Shown here: positions 36,881-45,988 of the stretch, piece after piece | Numbering within the stretch: the first letter of the stretch is position 1 | How the letters are laid out: the number at the start of each line of letters is the position of its first letter | Source of the DNA: Acidobacterium capsulatum ATCC 51196 | Lineage (GTDB): Bacteria; Acidobacteriota; Terriglobia; Terriglobales; Acidobacteriaceae | NCBI RefSeq assembly: GCF_000022565.1 | Contig: NC_012483.1 | Location: forward strand, 372,001 to 436,000 | Reading direction: 5' to 3' | DNA length: 64,000 nucleotides | The notes under the pieces: model-generated | Told to the model about the DNA's origin: nothing | Seen by the model: the letters and a program-made list of their open reading frames with translations, nothing else | The model's database searches: none | Program-made: the position numbers and the translations under genes

Positions 36881-37048
36881 TCAATCTAAGTTTGAGGGTG
36901 CCGACGCACTTCCAGAGTGCTGTGTCTTCGCTCCCACAGGGGCAGGCGCATGATTCTGAGATCGCGCCGAGACGATCAGAAAAAAGGCCACCACGGCGAT
37001 CAGTCCCAGCAGTGCCGTCACCGTCAGAGCCACCAGATGCTGCCGCAT
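36881..37048 (-). CDS. Small (55-residue) single-helix membrane protein
   Basis: A short frame from ATG 37048 to TGA 36881 has GGAGG at a good distance. It begins MRQHLVALTVTALLGLIAVV, a transmembrane or signal-anchor helix to about residue 27. A hydrophilic, Ala/Ser/Pro-rich tail ending SAPSNLD follows. No family is recognised. The gene lies between the ABC-F operon and feoB and may be overlooked by length-limited gene callers. Confidence 0.6.
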   Translation of the reverse strand: MRQHLVALTVTALLGLIAVVAFFLIVSARSQNHAPAPVGAKTQHSGSASAPSNLD

Positions 37049-37177
37049 TGCCGTGAGCCTCCAGCCCTTAGCATGAAGAAACCCTGTCGCTCATGCAAGC
37101 CCGTGCATTCTCTGGTTCCATACAGCGCCCGCCGGCTTTCTTTGCGCTCTTCGCAATTTTGTGGTCACCTTTCGACG

Positions 37178-37340
37178 CTCGTCATCCCGACTAAAAGAAG
37201 TAAGTGGAGGGACCTGCATTCCCATCCCGAACTCCGCCCCAACCACGACGCGTCATTCTGAGCGTAGCGAACCGGGGTGGGAAGAATCCCGGAGATGCTG
37301 CAATCACCTACACCGTCCGAAGTTTCTCCCACCCTCTCAA
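37178..37340. repeat. Imperfect intergenic repeat, copy C
   Basis: It starts CTCGTCATCCCGACT and includes GGAGGGACCTGCATTCCCA, TCATTCTGAGCGTAGCGAAC and GGGAAGAATCCCGGAGATGC, with a tail that is nearly identical to that of copy A. Confidence 0.75.
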
Positions 37341-37397
37341 TGGACAACCGACTCCTGGCCACTGCGGACTGGTAACTGGCCACTGACAACTGACCCC

Positions 37398-39296
37398 TTA
37401 CCGCATCAGGTGCAAAATCAACTGATTCGTCGCCAGCGCGCCCAGATACGCCAGCACCGTCATGTACGCGAACTGCAGCGCCGGCCACCGCCAGCTATTC
37501 GTCTCGCGCCGCACAATCGCCAGAGTCGAGGTGCACTGCATCGCAAAGGCAAAGAACACCAGCAACGCCATTGCGCCGCCCAGCGTCAGGTCATGCCGCA
37601 GCGCGGCCTGCAGGTGCAGCGCCTGCGTCGCCGGATCTGCCCCATACAGCGTCCCCAGCGTGCCCACGATCACCTCGCGCGCCACAATCGAGCTGAGAAT
37701 GCCGATCCCGATCTTCCAGTTAAATCCCAGCGGACGAATCGCCGGCTCAATCCAGTGTCCCAGCCGCCCGATCACACTCTCCGGCAGCGTCGCGTGTACC
37801 GGCAGGTGCGCCAGAATCCAAAGCACCACCGTCGCGCCCAGAATGATCGTGCCTGTCTTCTTCGTGAAGAGCTTGCCGCGGTCATACAGCCGCAGCGCCA
37901 GTCCGCGCGCCGTCGGCATGCGGTACTGCGGAAGCTCCAGAATGAATGGTGTCGAAGAAGCCTTCAAAATCGACGACTTCAGCAACCGCGCCGTCCCGAG
38001 CGCCGCCAGAAAGCCCAGCAGGTACAGGCCTATCATCGCCACGGCCTGCAGTCCCAGCAGATCCCCCAGCACCGGCCGGTTCGGAATGAACGCCGCGATC
38101 ACCAGAATGTAGATCGGCAGCCGCGCCGAGCATGTCATGAACGGCGTCACCAGAATCGTCGCAAACCGGTCGCGCTTGTTCTCAATTGTGCGCGTCGCCA
38201 TGATCGCCGGCACTGCGCAAGCATAGGCCGAGAGCAGGGGAATGAACGCCTTGCCATTCAGCCCGATGCCTTTCATGAAGCGATCGGCAATCAGAGCCGC
38301 GCGCGCCAGGTAGCCCGAGTCTTCGAGCACTCCAATAAACAAAAACAGCAGCAGAATCTGCGGCAAAAACACCAGCACTGACGCTACGCCGCGCCACGCG
38401 CCCTCAATCACAAATGATTTCAGCCAGCCATCGCCCAGAAACCGCCCCACAAAATCGCCCAGCCCATACAGCACATTGCCAAACGCATCGCTCAGCGGAT
38501 TGCCCAGCGTAAACACCACCTGAAACACCGCAAACACCACCACCAGAAACAGCAGCGGTCCCCACACCCGGTGCAGCAGCACTCCATCCAGCTTTCGCGT
38601 CCACTCTGACGACAACGGAGCCTTGTACTTCGTCCGCGAGCTCACGCCCGTCGCCCATTGCCGGTACGAGCGCGCATTGCCCACCACCGGCAGCTCCAGC
38701 CGCTGCGGCTGCGTTGTCTCCACGGCCGGCTCGCTGCGCCGGTTTAGAAACTGCGCAATCGCATTCAGCCCGATGCCTTGCGCTCCGCTGATCTTCGCCA
38801 CCGGAACGCCCAGCTCCTGCGCCAGCGCCAGCGTATCCACCTCACCGCCGCGGCTCTCCATCAGGTCCGTCATGTTCAGCAGCACCAGCGTCGGCAAATT
38901 CAGCGCCAGCACCGGAGCCGCCAGCATCAGTTGCCGCCGCAGGTGCAGGGAATCGAGCACCAGCAGCACCGCATCCGGCTGCGGAGTTCCCGGCATTTCG
39001 CCGCGCAGCACATCCACCGCCACGCGCGCATCTTCTGAGTAGGAGTCAAAACTATAGATGCCCGGCAGATCAATCAGCACCAGATCCGGTCGTCCAATCC
39101 CTTTCATCCGGCCCAGATGCTGCTCCACCGTCACGCCTGGATAATTCGCGACCTTCTGCCGCAATCCCGTCAGGCGATTGAAGAGTGTGGACTTGCCCGA
39201 GTTCGGCGGTCCCACCAGCGCTACGGTCTGCAGCTTGCCGGCCACGCGCGGCTGCTGGGGTAGCTCAATGGTTTCTGTGGTGCAGCAACTGCTCAT
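37398..39296 (-). CDS. feoB: Ferrous iron transporter B
   Basis: This 632-residue Fe(II) uptake permease has an N-terminal G-protein domain (G1 GPPNSGKST, G3 DLPG, G4 NMTD). A helical regulator and a membrane domain with two Gate repeats follow (IEGAWRGVASVLVFLPQILLLFLFIGVLEDSGYLARAA; Cys-containing PFMTCSARLPIYILV). The N-terminus carries SSCC. The start overlaps the feoA stop by 4 bases. Confidence 0.95.
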   Translation of the reverse strand: MSSCCTTETIELPQQPRVAGKLQTVALVGPPNSGKSTLFNRLTGLRQKVANYPGVTVEQHLGRMKGIGRPDLVLIDLPGIYSFDSYSEDARVAVDVLRGEMPGTPQPDAVLLVLDSLHLRRQLMLAAPVLALNLPTLVLLNMTDLMESRGGEVDTLALAQELGVPVAKISGAQGIGLNAIAQFLNRRSEPAVETTQPQRLELPVVGNARSYRQWATGVSSRTKYKAPLSSEWTRKLDGVLLHRVWGPLLFLVVVFAVFQVVFTLGNPLSDAFGNVLYGLGDFVGRFLGDGWLKSFVIEGAWRGVASVLVFLPQILLLFLFIGVLEDSGYLARAALIADRFMKGIGLNGKAFIPLLSAYACAVPAIMATRTIENKRDRFATILVTPFMTCSARLPIYILVIAAFIPNRPVLGDLLGLQAVAMIGLYLLGFLAALGTARLLKSSILKASSTPFILELPQYRMPTARGLALRLYDRGKLFTKKTGTIILGATVVLWILAHLPVHATLPESVIGRLGHWIEPAIRPLGFNWKIGIGILSSIVAREVIVGTLGTLYGADPATQALHLQAALRHDLTLGGAMALLVFFAFAMQCTSTLAIVRRETNSWRWPALQFAYMTVLAYLGALATNQLILHLMR

Positions 39297-39613
39297 GCGC
39301 CCTCTGTCTGGCGAACCAGAATGGATTTCGCGGTCTCGCGCCGCAGCGCGATTTCAAAGCCGTCAATGGCATAAACCGTCGGATCGCCCGCCGGAGCGCG
39401 CCGTACCACCATCACCCGCGCCTCCGGCGTAAACCCCATGTGCATCAGGTGATGCTGCATGGCATCGGGCAGGTCCAGATGCTCCACCACTGCTACTTTG
39501 CCTACCGCGAGTTCGCTCAATGCTCTCAACGTTTCTGCCGTCCAAGCCTCATCATAACGCAAATAGGACCAAAACGCTCGCATATGAGATCTCAGGCGCA
39601 TGAGCATTTTCAC
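39293..39613 (-). CDS. feoA: Ferrous iron transport protein A
   Basis: This is an SH3-like FeoA-domain protein of up to 106 residues (LSELAVGKVAVVEHLDLPDAMQHHLMHMGFTPEARVMVVRRAPAGDPTVYAIDGFEIALRRETAKSI). It works with FeoB, whose start overlaps its stop as ATGA. The N-terminus is uncertain: the GTG at 39613 and ATGs at 39607, 39601 and 39583 all lack good ribosome sites. Residues before about 25 are not part of the domain. Confidence 0.9.
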   Translation of the reverse strand: MKMLMRLRSHMRAFWSYLRYDEAWTAETLRALSELAVGKVAVVEHLDLPDAMQHHLMHMGFTPEARVMVVRRAPAGDPTVYAIDGFEIALRRETAKSILVRQTEGA

Positions 39614-39681
39614 TGAAGGTGTATCGGAGGCAATACGGGCTCAACGTGGCCGTGCAAAACATCCCTCAGTATCAGTGAAAA
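39607..39681. promoter_or_regulatory. Spaced inverted repeat between feoA and the divergent gene
   Basis: TTTTCACTGA (39607-39616) and TCAGTGAAAA (39672-39681) are perfect inverted 10-mers, 55 bases apart. They flank the probable divergent promoters. They could be two operator half-sites or a DNA-looping pair; they do not look like a standard Fur box. Confidence 0.45.
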
Positions 39682-39719
39682 CGCTTGAACCATAGCAGAA
39701 TGACAACGGAGGAAATGTG

Positions 39720-40040
39720 ATGGAGAACACGATGACCGTCGATCAACTACGTGCCAGCCTCTCGCAATCCGCTCCGCCGCCGGGCCTTGCGCCGCTTTTG
39801 GAAGCTCTCTGGTGGGAGGCTAAAGGCAACTGGCATCGCGCCCACGAAATCGCGCAGGCCATAGACTCCCGCGACGCCGCTCGCGTGCACGCCTACCTGC
39901 ATCGCCGCGAAGGTGACGCCGGCAACGCCGCTTACTGGTACCGCCGGGCCGGCCTGCCGCCCAGCCACAAGCCGCTCGACGAAGAGTGGCGCGAAATCGC
40001 CGCGACGCTGCTTCGATCGGAATCCGGCCCGCGCTCCTGA
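39720..40040 (+). CDS. Conserved hypothetical protein
   Basis: This encodes 106 residues from ATG 39720, with GGAGG seven bases upstream. The central part (LLEALWWEAKGNWHRAHEIAQ, VHAYLHRREGDAGNAAYWYRRAG) is helical and resembles small conserved proteins seen in proteobacteria and acidobacteria, with a Sel1/TPR-like rhythm. Cytoplasmic; role unknown. It is divergent from feoAB. Confidence 0.8.
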   Translation: MENTMTVDQLRASLSQSAPPPGLAPLLEALWWEAKGNWHRAHEIAQAIDSRDAARVHAYLHRREGDAGNAAYWYRRAGLPPSHKPLDEEWREIAATLLRSESGPRS

Positions 40041-40160
40041 AACACCAAAGCCGCGGATACATGCCGGAAATCTCCCCTCATTCCCGCTCGGCCGTGGCCG
40101 TGCATCCCAATCCGGTAGTTCAGCGGGGCAACCAGTATCAAAGTGTGTAACAAACCGTAG

Positions 40161-40185
40161 TCGCCTTAGCCCACATCTAAGGCGA
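40161..40185 (+). terminator. Hairpin before the beta-barrel gene
   Basis: TCGCCTTAG (40161-40169) pairs with CTAAGGCGA (40177-40185). TCTTTTG follows within 10 bases. It could end the upstream transcript or lie in the leader of the next gene. Confidence 0.4.
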
Positions 40186-40213
40186 TACTGGTCTTTTGAG
40201 GGAGGATTCCGCA

Positions 40214-40840
40214 ATGAAATCGTGGCTGAAGTGTTTACCCTTTGTGACAAGCGCCCTGCTGCTTGCCGCCGCCCTGCCCGCGCAGGCCCAGACCAGTGTC
40301 GGCGTCAGTGCGCTGGGAGCCTTTCCATCCTCGACGTCCAGCAATATGACCGAGCAGAATCCCTACAAACAGGCAGGCTTCATGGTTGAGCTCCGGCACA
40401 TCTCCAACCCGCTCGTCGGCTTTGATGTCTCCTACGCCTTCCACCGCGCCAATCAGAGTTACCGGGCCCATGTGGTTTGCCCCACCTCGGCGCTGCCTTG
40501 CAGTGAACCCACCGCCTCGGTAAGCGCCAATGCCAACGAGCTCGCACTCAACTGGGTCGTCTCTGCGCCGATCCTCGGATTCCGTATCTTCGCCCTCGCC
40601 GGTGGCGGATTCGAGAGCTTCAATCCCACCGGAAGCAACGGCGTCAGCACTCAGAGCCAGACCAAGGGCCTTTACGACTACGGCGCAGGTGTTGACTGGA
40701 CCGTCCTGCCTCACCTCGGCCTGCGCTTCCAGTACCGAGGCAACGTCTACAAAGCGCCCGATCTCGCCACCGCATTCAGCTCCACGGATAAGTTCACCCA
40801 TGACGCCGAGCCCATGATCGGCGCCTACTTCAACTTCTAG
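40214..40840 (+). CDS. Outer-membrane beta-barrel protein
   Basis: This encodes 208 residues from ATG 40214, with GGGAGGA upstream. A signal peptide (FVTSALLLAAALPAQAQ) precedes alternating amphipathic strands (GFMVELRHISNPLVGFDVSYAF, GLRFQYRGNVYKAP), and the chain ends with an aromatic residue (GAYFNF), as in OmpA-like eight-stranded barrels. One internal Cys pair (CPTSALPC) may form a disulfide. Its stop overlaps the stop of the convergent DUF1810 gene. Confidence 0.8.
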   Translation: MKSWLKCLPFVTSALLLAAALPAQAQTSVGVSALGAFPSSTSSNMTEQNPYKQAGFMVELRHISNPLVGFDVSYAFHRANQSYRAHVVCPTSALPCSEPTASVSANANELALNWVVSAPILGFRIFALAGGGFESFNPTGSNGVSTQSQTKGLYDYGAGVDWTVLPHLGLRFQYRGNVYKAPDLATAFSSTDKFTHDAEPMIGAYFNF

Positions 40841-41283
40841 TCGGTCTGGCCGTCCGCGCAACCCAGCAGCGACAACGTACGCTCATCCGGTCGGCCATCA
40901 AAAAAGCGCTCCAGCATGCGCTGGAAGATCACTTCTTCCGGCGCAGCCTGGGCAAACAGCGTCATCGATGACCGGAACTTCAGGTCATCCGGATACCCAA
41001 AAATCTCCTCCACCCTCTTTCCCTGGATATCCATCACCATCCGCATACACTCCCGCAGCCGTGACCCCAGCACCGGATGCGCCAGATACGCTCGCGCCTC
41101 TCCCAGGTCTGAGATCGCAAACCGATCAGCCATCGCGCTATGCCCCAGCCCGCGAAGTTGCGGAAATATAAACCACATCCAATGACTCTTCTTGTGCCCC
41201 GCACGCAGCTCCGCGCAAACCTGCGCATACACAGACTCCTGCGCCTCCACAAATCGCTGCAGCCGATAAGTCTCATCTATCAT
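40837..41283 (-). CDS. DUF1810 family protein
   Basis: This is a 148-residue cytoplasmic protein. The family pattern is clear: LQRFVEAQESVYAQVCAELRAGHKKSHWMWFIFPQLRGLG, then LGSRLRECMRMVM and DDLKFRSSMTLF. Its biochemical role is not established. The stop codon overlaps the stop of the convergent beta-barrel gene by three to four bases. Confidence 0.92.
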   Translation of the reverse strand: MIDETYRLQRFVEAQESVYAQVCAELRAGHKKSHWMWFIFPQLRGLGHSAMADRFAISDLGEARAYLAHPVLGSRLRECMRMVMDIQGKRVEEIFGYPDDLKFRSSMTLFAQAAPEEVIFQRMLERFFDGRPDERTLSLLGCADGQTD

Positions 41284-41307
41284 GCATTTCCGCCCCGCAA
41301 AAGCAAA

Positions 41308-41336
41308 CGGGTGCCGTTCCTGGGAATCGGCACCCG
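41308..41336 (-). terminator. Terminator of the Wzi-family gene
   Basis: CGGGTGCCG (41308-41316) pairs with CGGCACCCG (41328-41336), with extra pairing inside the loop. On the minus strand TTTGCTTTTG follows. Confidence 0.65.
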
Positions 41337-41359
41337 CCCCATCTCAAGTTCGCTGCTCG

Positions 41360-43087
41360 TCAGAAGAGCTTCTTGTACCGGGGAATCCACGTGATCTGCA
41401 CCATCCCCGTCGTATCGCTCTGCTGGCCAGGCTTGTAGATCGGAATCTTCCAGTCCTCATACTGCAGATAGCCGCGCACTTCAATGTCGCGATGAATGCG
41501 CTTCACCACCGAAAACTTGAAGTCGTTCTGCGTCGATCCGCCCTCAAAGAATGCCTTGCTGGCCTTGTCCCGGCGGTACATGAACTGCACATCTTCTTCG
41601 GGCGAAAGGTGATAAGTCACCCACGCCTGGCCGCCCTTGTTTTCGCGTCCAATCCAGTCGCCATACACAAAGCCCTTGTTGGTATTGCCTTGCCTCTGTA
41701 CAGTCTCATATTCCATGAACTGGCCGCTCTGCACATGGTTGCTCACCGGGTCGGTCGAGTCCGCTTCCACGCGCAGATCCAGCTTCGGCAGCCCGGGGAA
41801 ATGCGACAGATAAATCCCGGGCGCAATGGCGGCGCGGCGGGGGGAATCCACCGGGCTCACATCGTCATGTACCAGCGAATCGGCATACAGCGTCACCCAT
41901 TTGCGCAGGAACGGCAGCCGGTAATTGAAATCAAAGTTGCTGAAGCGCGCGCCCGGGTCCTTGTTCGTCAACTTGGTCCCGTACACATTCTGAAAGCTCT
42001 TGAAGCTCTGCCAGAAGGTGCCCAGCGTGACCGGCTCATGTCCCGCGCCGCCCCAGATCACCGTGCGGGCAAAACCCATTTCCAGGTTGCGCGTCGGCTT
42101 GAAGCTCAGCTTCTCCATATGGACCCAGGGCGAATTCGGATCCGTATGGCCCTTCAAACTTCCCACAAAAAACTCGTAGCGGAATGGCCCCGTGATGCGC
42201 GACACCAGAGGAATCCGGAAGGGATCGACATCATTGATCTGGAAGGCGTAGATGTCCTCGGCATTGTTGCTCCATGACATGGACGCACCCTGATCGGGGC
42301 CAAGCCAGTGGTCCATCTTGCCCAGCGAAAACTCATTTCCTATCCAGTGAAACCCGACATTCGCCTCCAGAATTCTGAAGTCGTTCGCTGCCGGAATCGG
42401 TCCTGCAGGAATCGTGTCATAGCGGATATTCGGATCGTAGGGAATCGAGTCAACCGTATTCGACAAGTACGAAGCAAGGCTTTCGGAATACCCAGCCGCG
42501 CTCGGCGCATGCTGGTACTCCCCGCGGAAGTAGAGCGTCCATCGTCCCGCTTCGCTGCGCGTGCTGAAGCCCGTGTAGTCGTTAAATCCTGACTCGTAGG
42601 GCCGCCCATAATCGTTGATGATCGTCTGGCCCAGATGATAGCTGTCTCTCAGCGGAGTGCCGCCGATGCCGCGAAACTGCTGATACGCGCTGTCCAATTC
42701 GGTCGAGGGCTGCGTGAGCGTCGTGGGATGCTCCACGTCCGGCTCCACGGTATTCCACAGTGCCTCATAAATCTCGATCGCCTGCGTGTCCTTGTCGCCG
42801 TTCAGCGCCAGCCGCTGCGCCGTCTCTTCGAGCATCTGAGCAATCTGCAGCCGCGTCCAGGGCCGAATGCCCATGAAAGCCGTATCCAGATAGCCCAGCG
42901 AATGCAGCCGGTCCAGCGCCGGATACATCCAGCTATCCATCGGCACAAACGTCGAGCCTTCCGTATTGGTCACATAAGGGGAGGGCATCACCGACTGGCC
43001 CATCGGCCTCGCCGGGGCCGCCCATAGCGTGGATGCGGCAACGCCGGCGAACACGCCGGCTGCAAAAATGCGCGGAAACAGTCTCAC
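41360..43087 (-). CDS. Capsule assembly Wzi-family outer-membrane protein
   Basis: This is a 575-residue exported protein (signal peptide to about residue 24). An N-terminal helical part (VPMDSWMYPALDRLHSLGYLDTAFMGIRPWTR) leads into a long beta-barrel with GNEFSLGKMDHWLGPDQGASMSWSNNAED, the typical Wzi barrel region. The C-terminus ends in an aromatic (PRYKKLF). Wzi anchors or orders capsular polysaccharide at the cell surface. No capsule genes are adjacent. Confidence 0.88.
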   Translation of the reverse strand: MRLFPRIFAAGVFAGVAASTLWAAPARPMGQSVMPSPYVTNTEGSTFVPMDSWMYPALDRLHSLGYLDTAFMGIRPWTRLQIAQMLEETAQRLALNGDKDTQAIEIYEALWNTVEPDVEHPTTLTQPSTELDSAYQQFRGIGGTPLRDSYHLGQTIINDYGRPYESGFNDYTGFSTRSEAGRWTLYFRGEYQHAPSAAGYSESLASYLSNTVDSIPYDPNIRYDTIPAGPIPAANDFRILEANVGFHWIGNEFSLGKMDHWLGPDQGASMSWSNNAEDIYAFQINDVDPFRIPLVSRITGPFRYEFFVGSLKGHTDPNSPWVHMEKLSFKPTRNLEMGFARTVIWGGAGHEPVTLGTFWQSFKSFQNVYGTKLTNKDPGARFSNFDFNYRLPFLRKWVTLYADSLVHDDVSPVDSPRRAAIAPGIYLSHFPGLPKLDLRVEADSTDPVSNHVQSGQFMEYETVQRQGNTNKGFVYGDWIGRENKGGQAWVTYHLSPEEDVQFMYRRDKASKAFFEGGSTQNDFKFSVVKRIHRDIEVRGYLQYEDWKIPIYKPGQQSDTTGMVQITWIPRYKKLF

Positions 43088-43200
43088 TCAGACCTCGTCA
43101 GGAGTGTTTTCGTGAAATTCTGCGGCCTCGTACCAGTGGCCGGAACTCGGGTTGACTCTCAGGCTAGTAGAACGCGAAAGGGAACACAACCATACGCGAA

Positions 43201-43237
43201 CGCCGGTGGGGCATGCTCCTGAGATGCGCCACCGGCG
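43201..43237 (-). terminator. Large hairpin after aceE
   Basis: CGCCGGTGGGGCAT (43201-43214) pairs with ATGCGCCACCGGCG (43224-43237) with one mismatch. It lies 43 bases after the aceE stop on that strand and has no T-run. Confidence 0.45.
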
Positions 43238-43279
43238 GTCAGCATAGAGAAAAATGATCAGGTGCGATCCTGCGCAAAC

Positions 43280-45949
43280 TTATGCCCGCGCCGGATCGCC
43301 CTTTTCCGTATCCACTCCAAGGTCGGCAAAAGCCTTCTGCGCTTCCTTGGCGTCGAACTTGCCCTCGCGGGCCAGCCGCGAAAGAGTGGCCGTGGCAATC
43401 GACTCGGCATTCACCTCAAAGTGGCTGCGCAGATGCTCGCGGTTGTCGCTGCGCCCGAAGCCATCCGTGCCCAGCGAGATCAGCCGCGTCGGCAGCCACG
43501 GAGCCAGTTGGTCCGGGACCACCTTCATATAATCGCTCGCCGCGATGATTGGTCCCTTCGTGCCCTTCAGTGCTTCCAGCAGGTACGGCGTCTTCTCCGC
43601 ATCGGCCGGATGCAGCCGGTTCCAGCGCTCCACCGCCAGCGCATCGCGGCGCAGCTCGGTATAGCTGGTCACGCTCCACACATCGGTCTGCACGCCATAC
43701 TTCTCCGCCAGAATCTGCTGCGCCCGCAGCGCCTCGCGCAAGATCGGGCCGCTGCCGAACAGTTGCGCCACGGCCTTGCCCTTCGCTGCCGGGCTCACCT
43801 TGTACAGGCCGCGCAGAATGCCTTCTTCCACGCCATCCGGCATCGCCGGCATCGCATAGTCTTCGTTGTACATCGTGATGTAGTAGAAGACGTTCTCGTT
43901 GTTCTCATACATGCGGCGCAGCCCATCGCGCAGAATCACGGCCATCTCATACACATAGGCAGGGTCATAGCTCACGCAGGTGGGCACCGTGCTTGAGAGC
44001 ACATGGCTGTGTCCGTCCTGGTGCTGCAGGCCCTCGCCCAGCATGGTGGTGCGCCCGGCCGTGCCGCCCATCAAAAAGCCCTTGCCGCGCGAATCGGCAA
44101 ACGCCCACACCATGTCGCCCACACGCTGAAAACCGAACATGGAGTAGTACATGTAGAAGGGAATCGCCGGCACCTTGTAGTTCGCATACGCCGTACCCGC
44201 CGCCGTGAACGATGCCATCGATCCGGCTTCCGTGATGCCTTCTTCCAGAATCTGCCCGTCCTTCTCCTCGCGGTAGTAGAGCAGCATGTCCTGATCGTGC
44301 GGCGTGTACTTCTGGCCTTCGCTGGCATAAATGCCCACCTGGCGAATCGCCGACTCCAGCCCAAACGTGCGGCCCTCATCCGGCACAATCGGCACAATCA
44401 GCTTGCCGATCTGCGAGTCCTTCAGCAGGTGGCGCAGGATGCTCACAAAGCCCATCGTCGTCGAGACTTCGCGTCCGCGCGATCCGCCCGTCCACTCGCC
44501 AAAATAATCCAGACCCGGCGTCTTGAACTCGATCTGCGGCGCATTGCGATGCGGCAGGTAGCCGCCCAGCTCCTCGCGCCGTGCATGCATATAGGCCAGC
44601 TCCTCGCTGTCCTTCGCGGGGCGGTAAGGCTTGGTCTGCTTCACCAGCTCTTCCGGCACGGAAATGTTGAAGCGCTTCACAAATCCCGCCAGCGCGTCAT
44701 CGGTCAGCTTCTTTTCCTGGTGAGCGGCATTGCGTGACTGTGTCGTGCCGATGCCGTAGCCCTTCACAGTCTTGGCCAGAATCACCGTCGGCCCGCCCTG
44801 ATGCTCCAGCGCGCGCTTGTATGCGTTGTAGACCTTTACCGGATCGTGGCCGCCGCGATGCAGGTTTGCCAGCTCGTCGTCTGACATATCCTTCACCAGT
44901 TCCAGCAGCTCTGGATACTTGCCGAAGAAGTGCTCGCGCAGATACGCGCCGCCCTTCGCCTTGTAGGCCTGGAAGTCGCCATCCACGCACTCTTCCATGC
45001 GCTTCAGTAGCAGGCCCGTGTGGTCGCGCTCAAACAGGCGGTCCCAGTCCGAGCCCCACAATACCTTGATCACATTCCAGCCCGCGCCGTGGAAGATGCC
45101 TTCCAGCTCATCCACAATGCGCTTGTTGCCGCGCACCGGGCCATCCAGCCGCTGCAGGTTGCAGTTGATCACAAACACCAGGTTGTCGAGCTTCTCGCGT
45201 GTCGCAAGTCCAATCGCGCCGAGCGTATCCACTTCGTCCGTCTCGCCGTCGCCCACAAACGCCCACACCTTGCGCGGCGTTTTCTCAATCAGCTTGCGGT
45301 TTTCCAGGTACCGCATAAAGCGCGCCTGATAGATCGCATTCAGCGGACCAATGCCCATTGACACCGTAGGGAAGCGCCAGAAGTTCGGCATCAGCCACGG
45401 GTGCGGATACGAAGACAGGCCCGGCTTGTCGCGCAGTTCATGGCGGAAGTTCAGCAGGTTCTCATCCTCAAAGCGGCCTTCGAGATACGCGCGCGCATAC
45501 ACACCCGGCGACGCATGGCCCTGAAAATAGATGAAGTCACCCGGCTGGTCCCCATAGCTCGCGTGGAAGAAATGATTGAAGCCCACTTCCAGCAGCGTCG
45601 CCAGTGAAGAATACGTGGCAATGTGCCCGCCGATGCCATCGTCCTTCTTGTTCTGCCCATGCACCATCGCCATCGCGTTCCAGCGAATCAGCGCTTCCAC
45701 GCGCTCCTCAAGCGCGCGGTTGCCCGGGTAAGGCACTTCCTCATGCTGAGGAATCGTGTTCATGTACGGAGTCGTGATCTGGCTGGGAGCGGCAATGCCG
45801 GCTTCACGCGCACGCTGCCGCAGAGCATCCAGCAGTTGTGCGCCCTGATCGGGACCCTCGGCGACCACTACATCGTCAAAGGCCTCAATCCACTCGGAGA
45901 CTTCCTGGGTGAAGTCGTTCATTACGGGTACGGGTGTCTTCGTCGTCAT
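43280..45949 (-). CDS. aceE: Pyruvate dehydrogenase E1 component (homodimeric type)
   Basis: This 889-residue TPP-dependent decarboxylase feeds acetyl groups to E2. The TPP motif is FVGDGETDEVDTLGAIG...NCNLQRLDGPVRGN. Other AceE regions are intact: HASPGVYARAYLEG near the start, KTVKGYGIG, and the pyrimidine domain with SLAS-like and QHQDGHSH stretches. E2 and E3 genes are not in the window. A degenerate E1-alpha-like gene lies 39 bases upstream on the same strand, probably in one operon. Confidence 0.95.
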   Translation of the reverse strand: MTTKTPVPVMNDFTQEVSEWIEAFDDVVVAEGPDQGAQLLDALRQRAREAGIAAPSQITTPYMNTIPQHEEVPYPGNRALEERVEALIRWNAMAMVHGQNKKDDGIGGHIATYSSLATLLEVGFNHFFHASYGDQPGDFIYFQGHASPGVYARAYLEGRFEDENLLNFRHELRDKPGLSSYPHPWLMPNFWRFPTVSMGIGPLNAIYQARFMRYLENRKLIEKTPRKVWAFVGDGETDEVDTLGAIGLATREKLDNLVFVINCNLQRLDGPVRGNKRIVDELEGIFHGAGWNVIKVLWGSDWDRLFERDHTGLLLKRMEECVDGDFQAYKAKGGAYLREHFFGKYPELLELVKDMSDDELANLHRGGHDPVKVYNAYKRALEHQGGPTVILAKTVKGYGIGTTQSRNAAHQEKKLTDDALAGFVKRFNISVPEELVKQTKPYRPAKDSEELAYMHARREELGGYLPHRNAPQIEFKTPGLDYFGEWTGGSRGREVSTTMGFVSILRHLLKDSQIGKLIVPIVPDEGRTFGLESAIRQVGIYASEGQKYTPHDQDMLLYYREEKDGQILEEGITEAGSMASFTAAGTAYANYKVPAIPFYMYYSMFGFQRVGDMVWAFADSRGKGFLMGGTAGRTTMLGEGLQHQDGHSHVLSSTVPTCVSYDPAYVYEMAVILRDGLRRMYENNENVFYYITMYNEDYAMPAMPDGVEEGILRGLYKVSPAAKGKAVAQLFGSGPILREALRAQQILAEKYGVQTDVWSVTSYTELRRDALAVERWNRLHPADAEKTPYLLEALKGTKGPIIAASDYMKVVPDQLAPWLPTRLISLGTDGFGRSDNREHLRSHFEVNAESIATATLSRLAREGKFDAKEAQKAFADLGVDTEKGDPARA

Positions 45950-45988
45950 CGGAATCCTGTCTTCTCCTCGGCCCAGCCGTCCTGCGGC

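Noticed and set aside
37161-38381. 406-codon plus-strand frame over feoB
   Set aside because: Arg/Gln/His-rich shadow of feoB and of an intergenic repeat; no domain.
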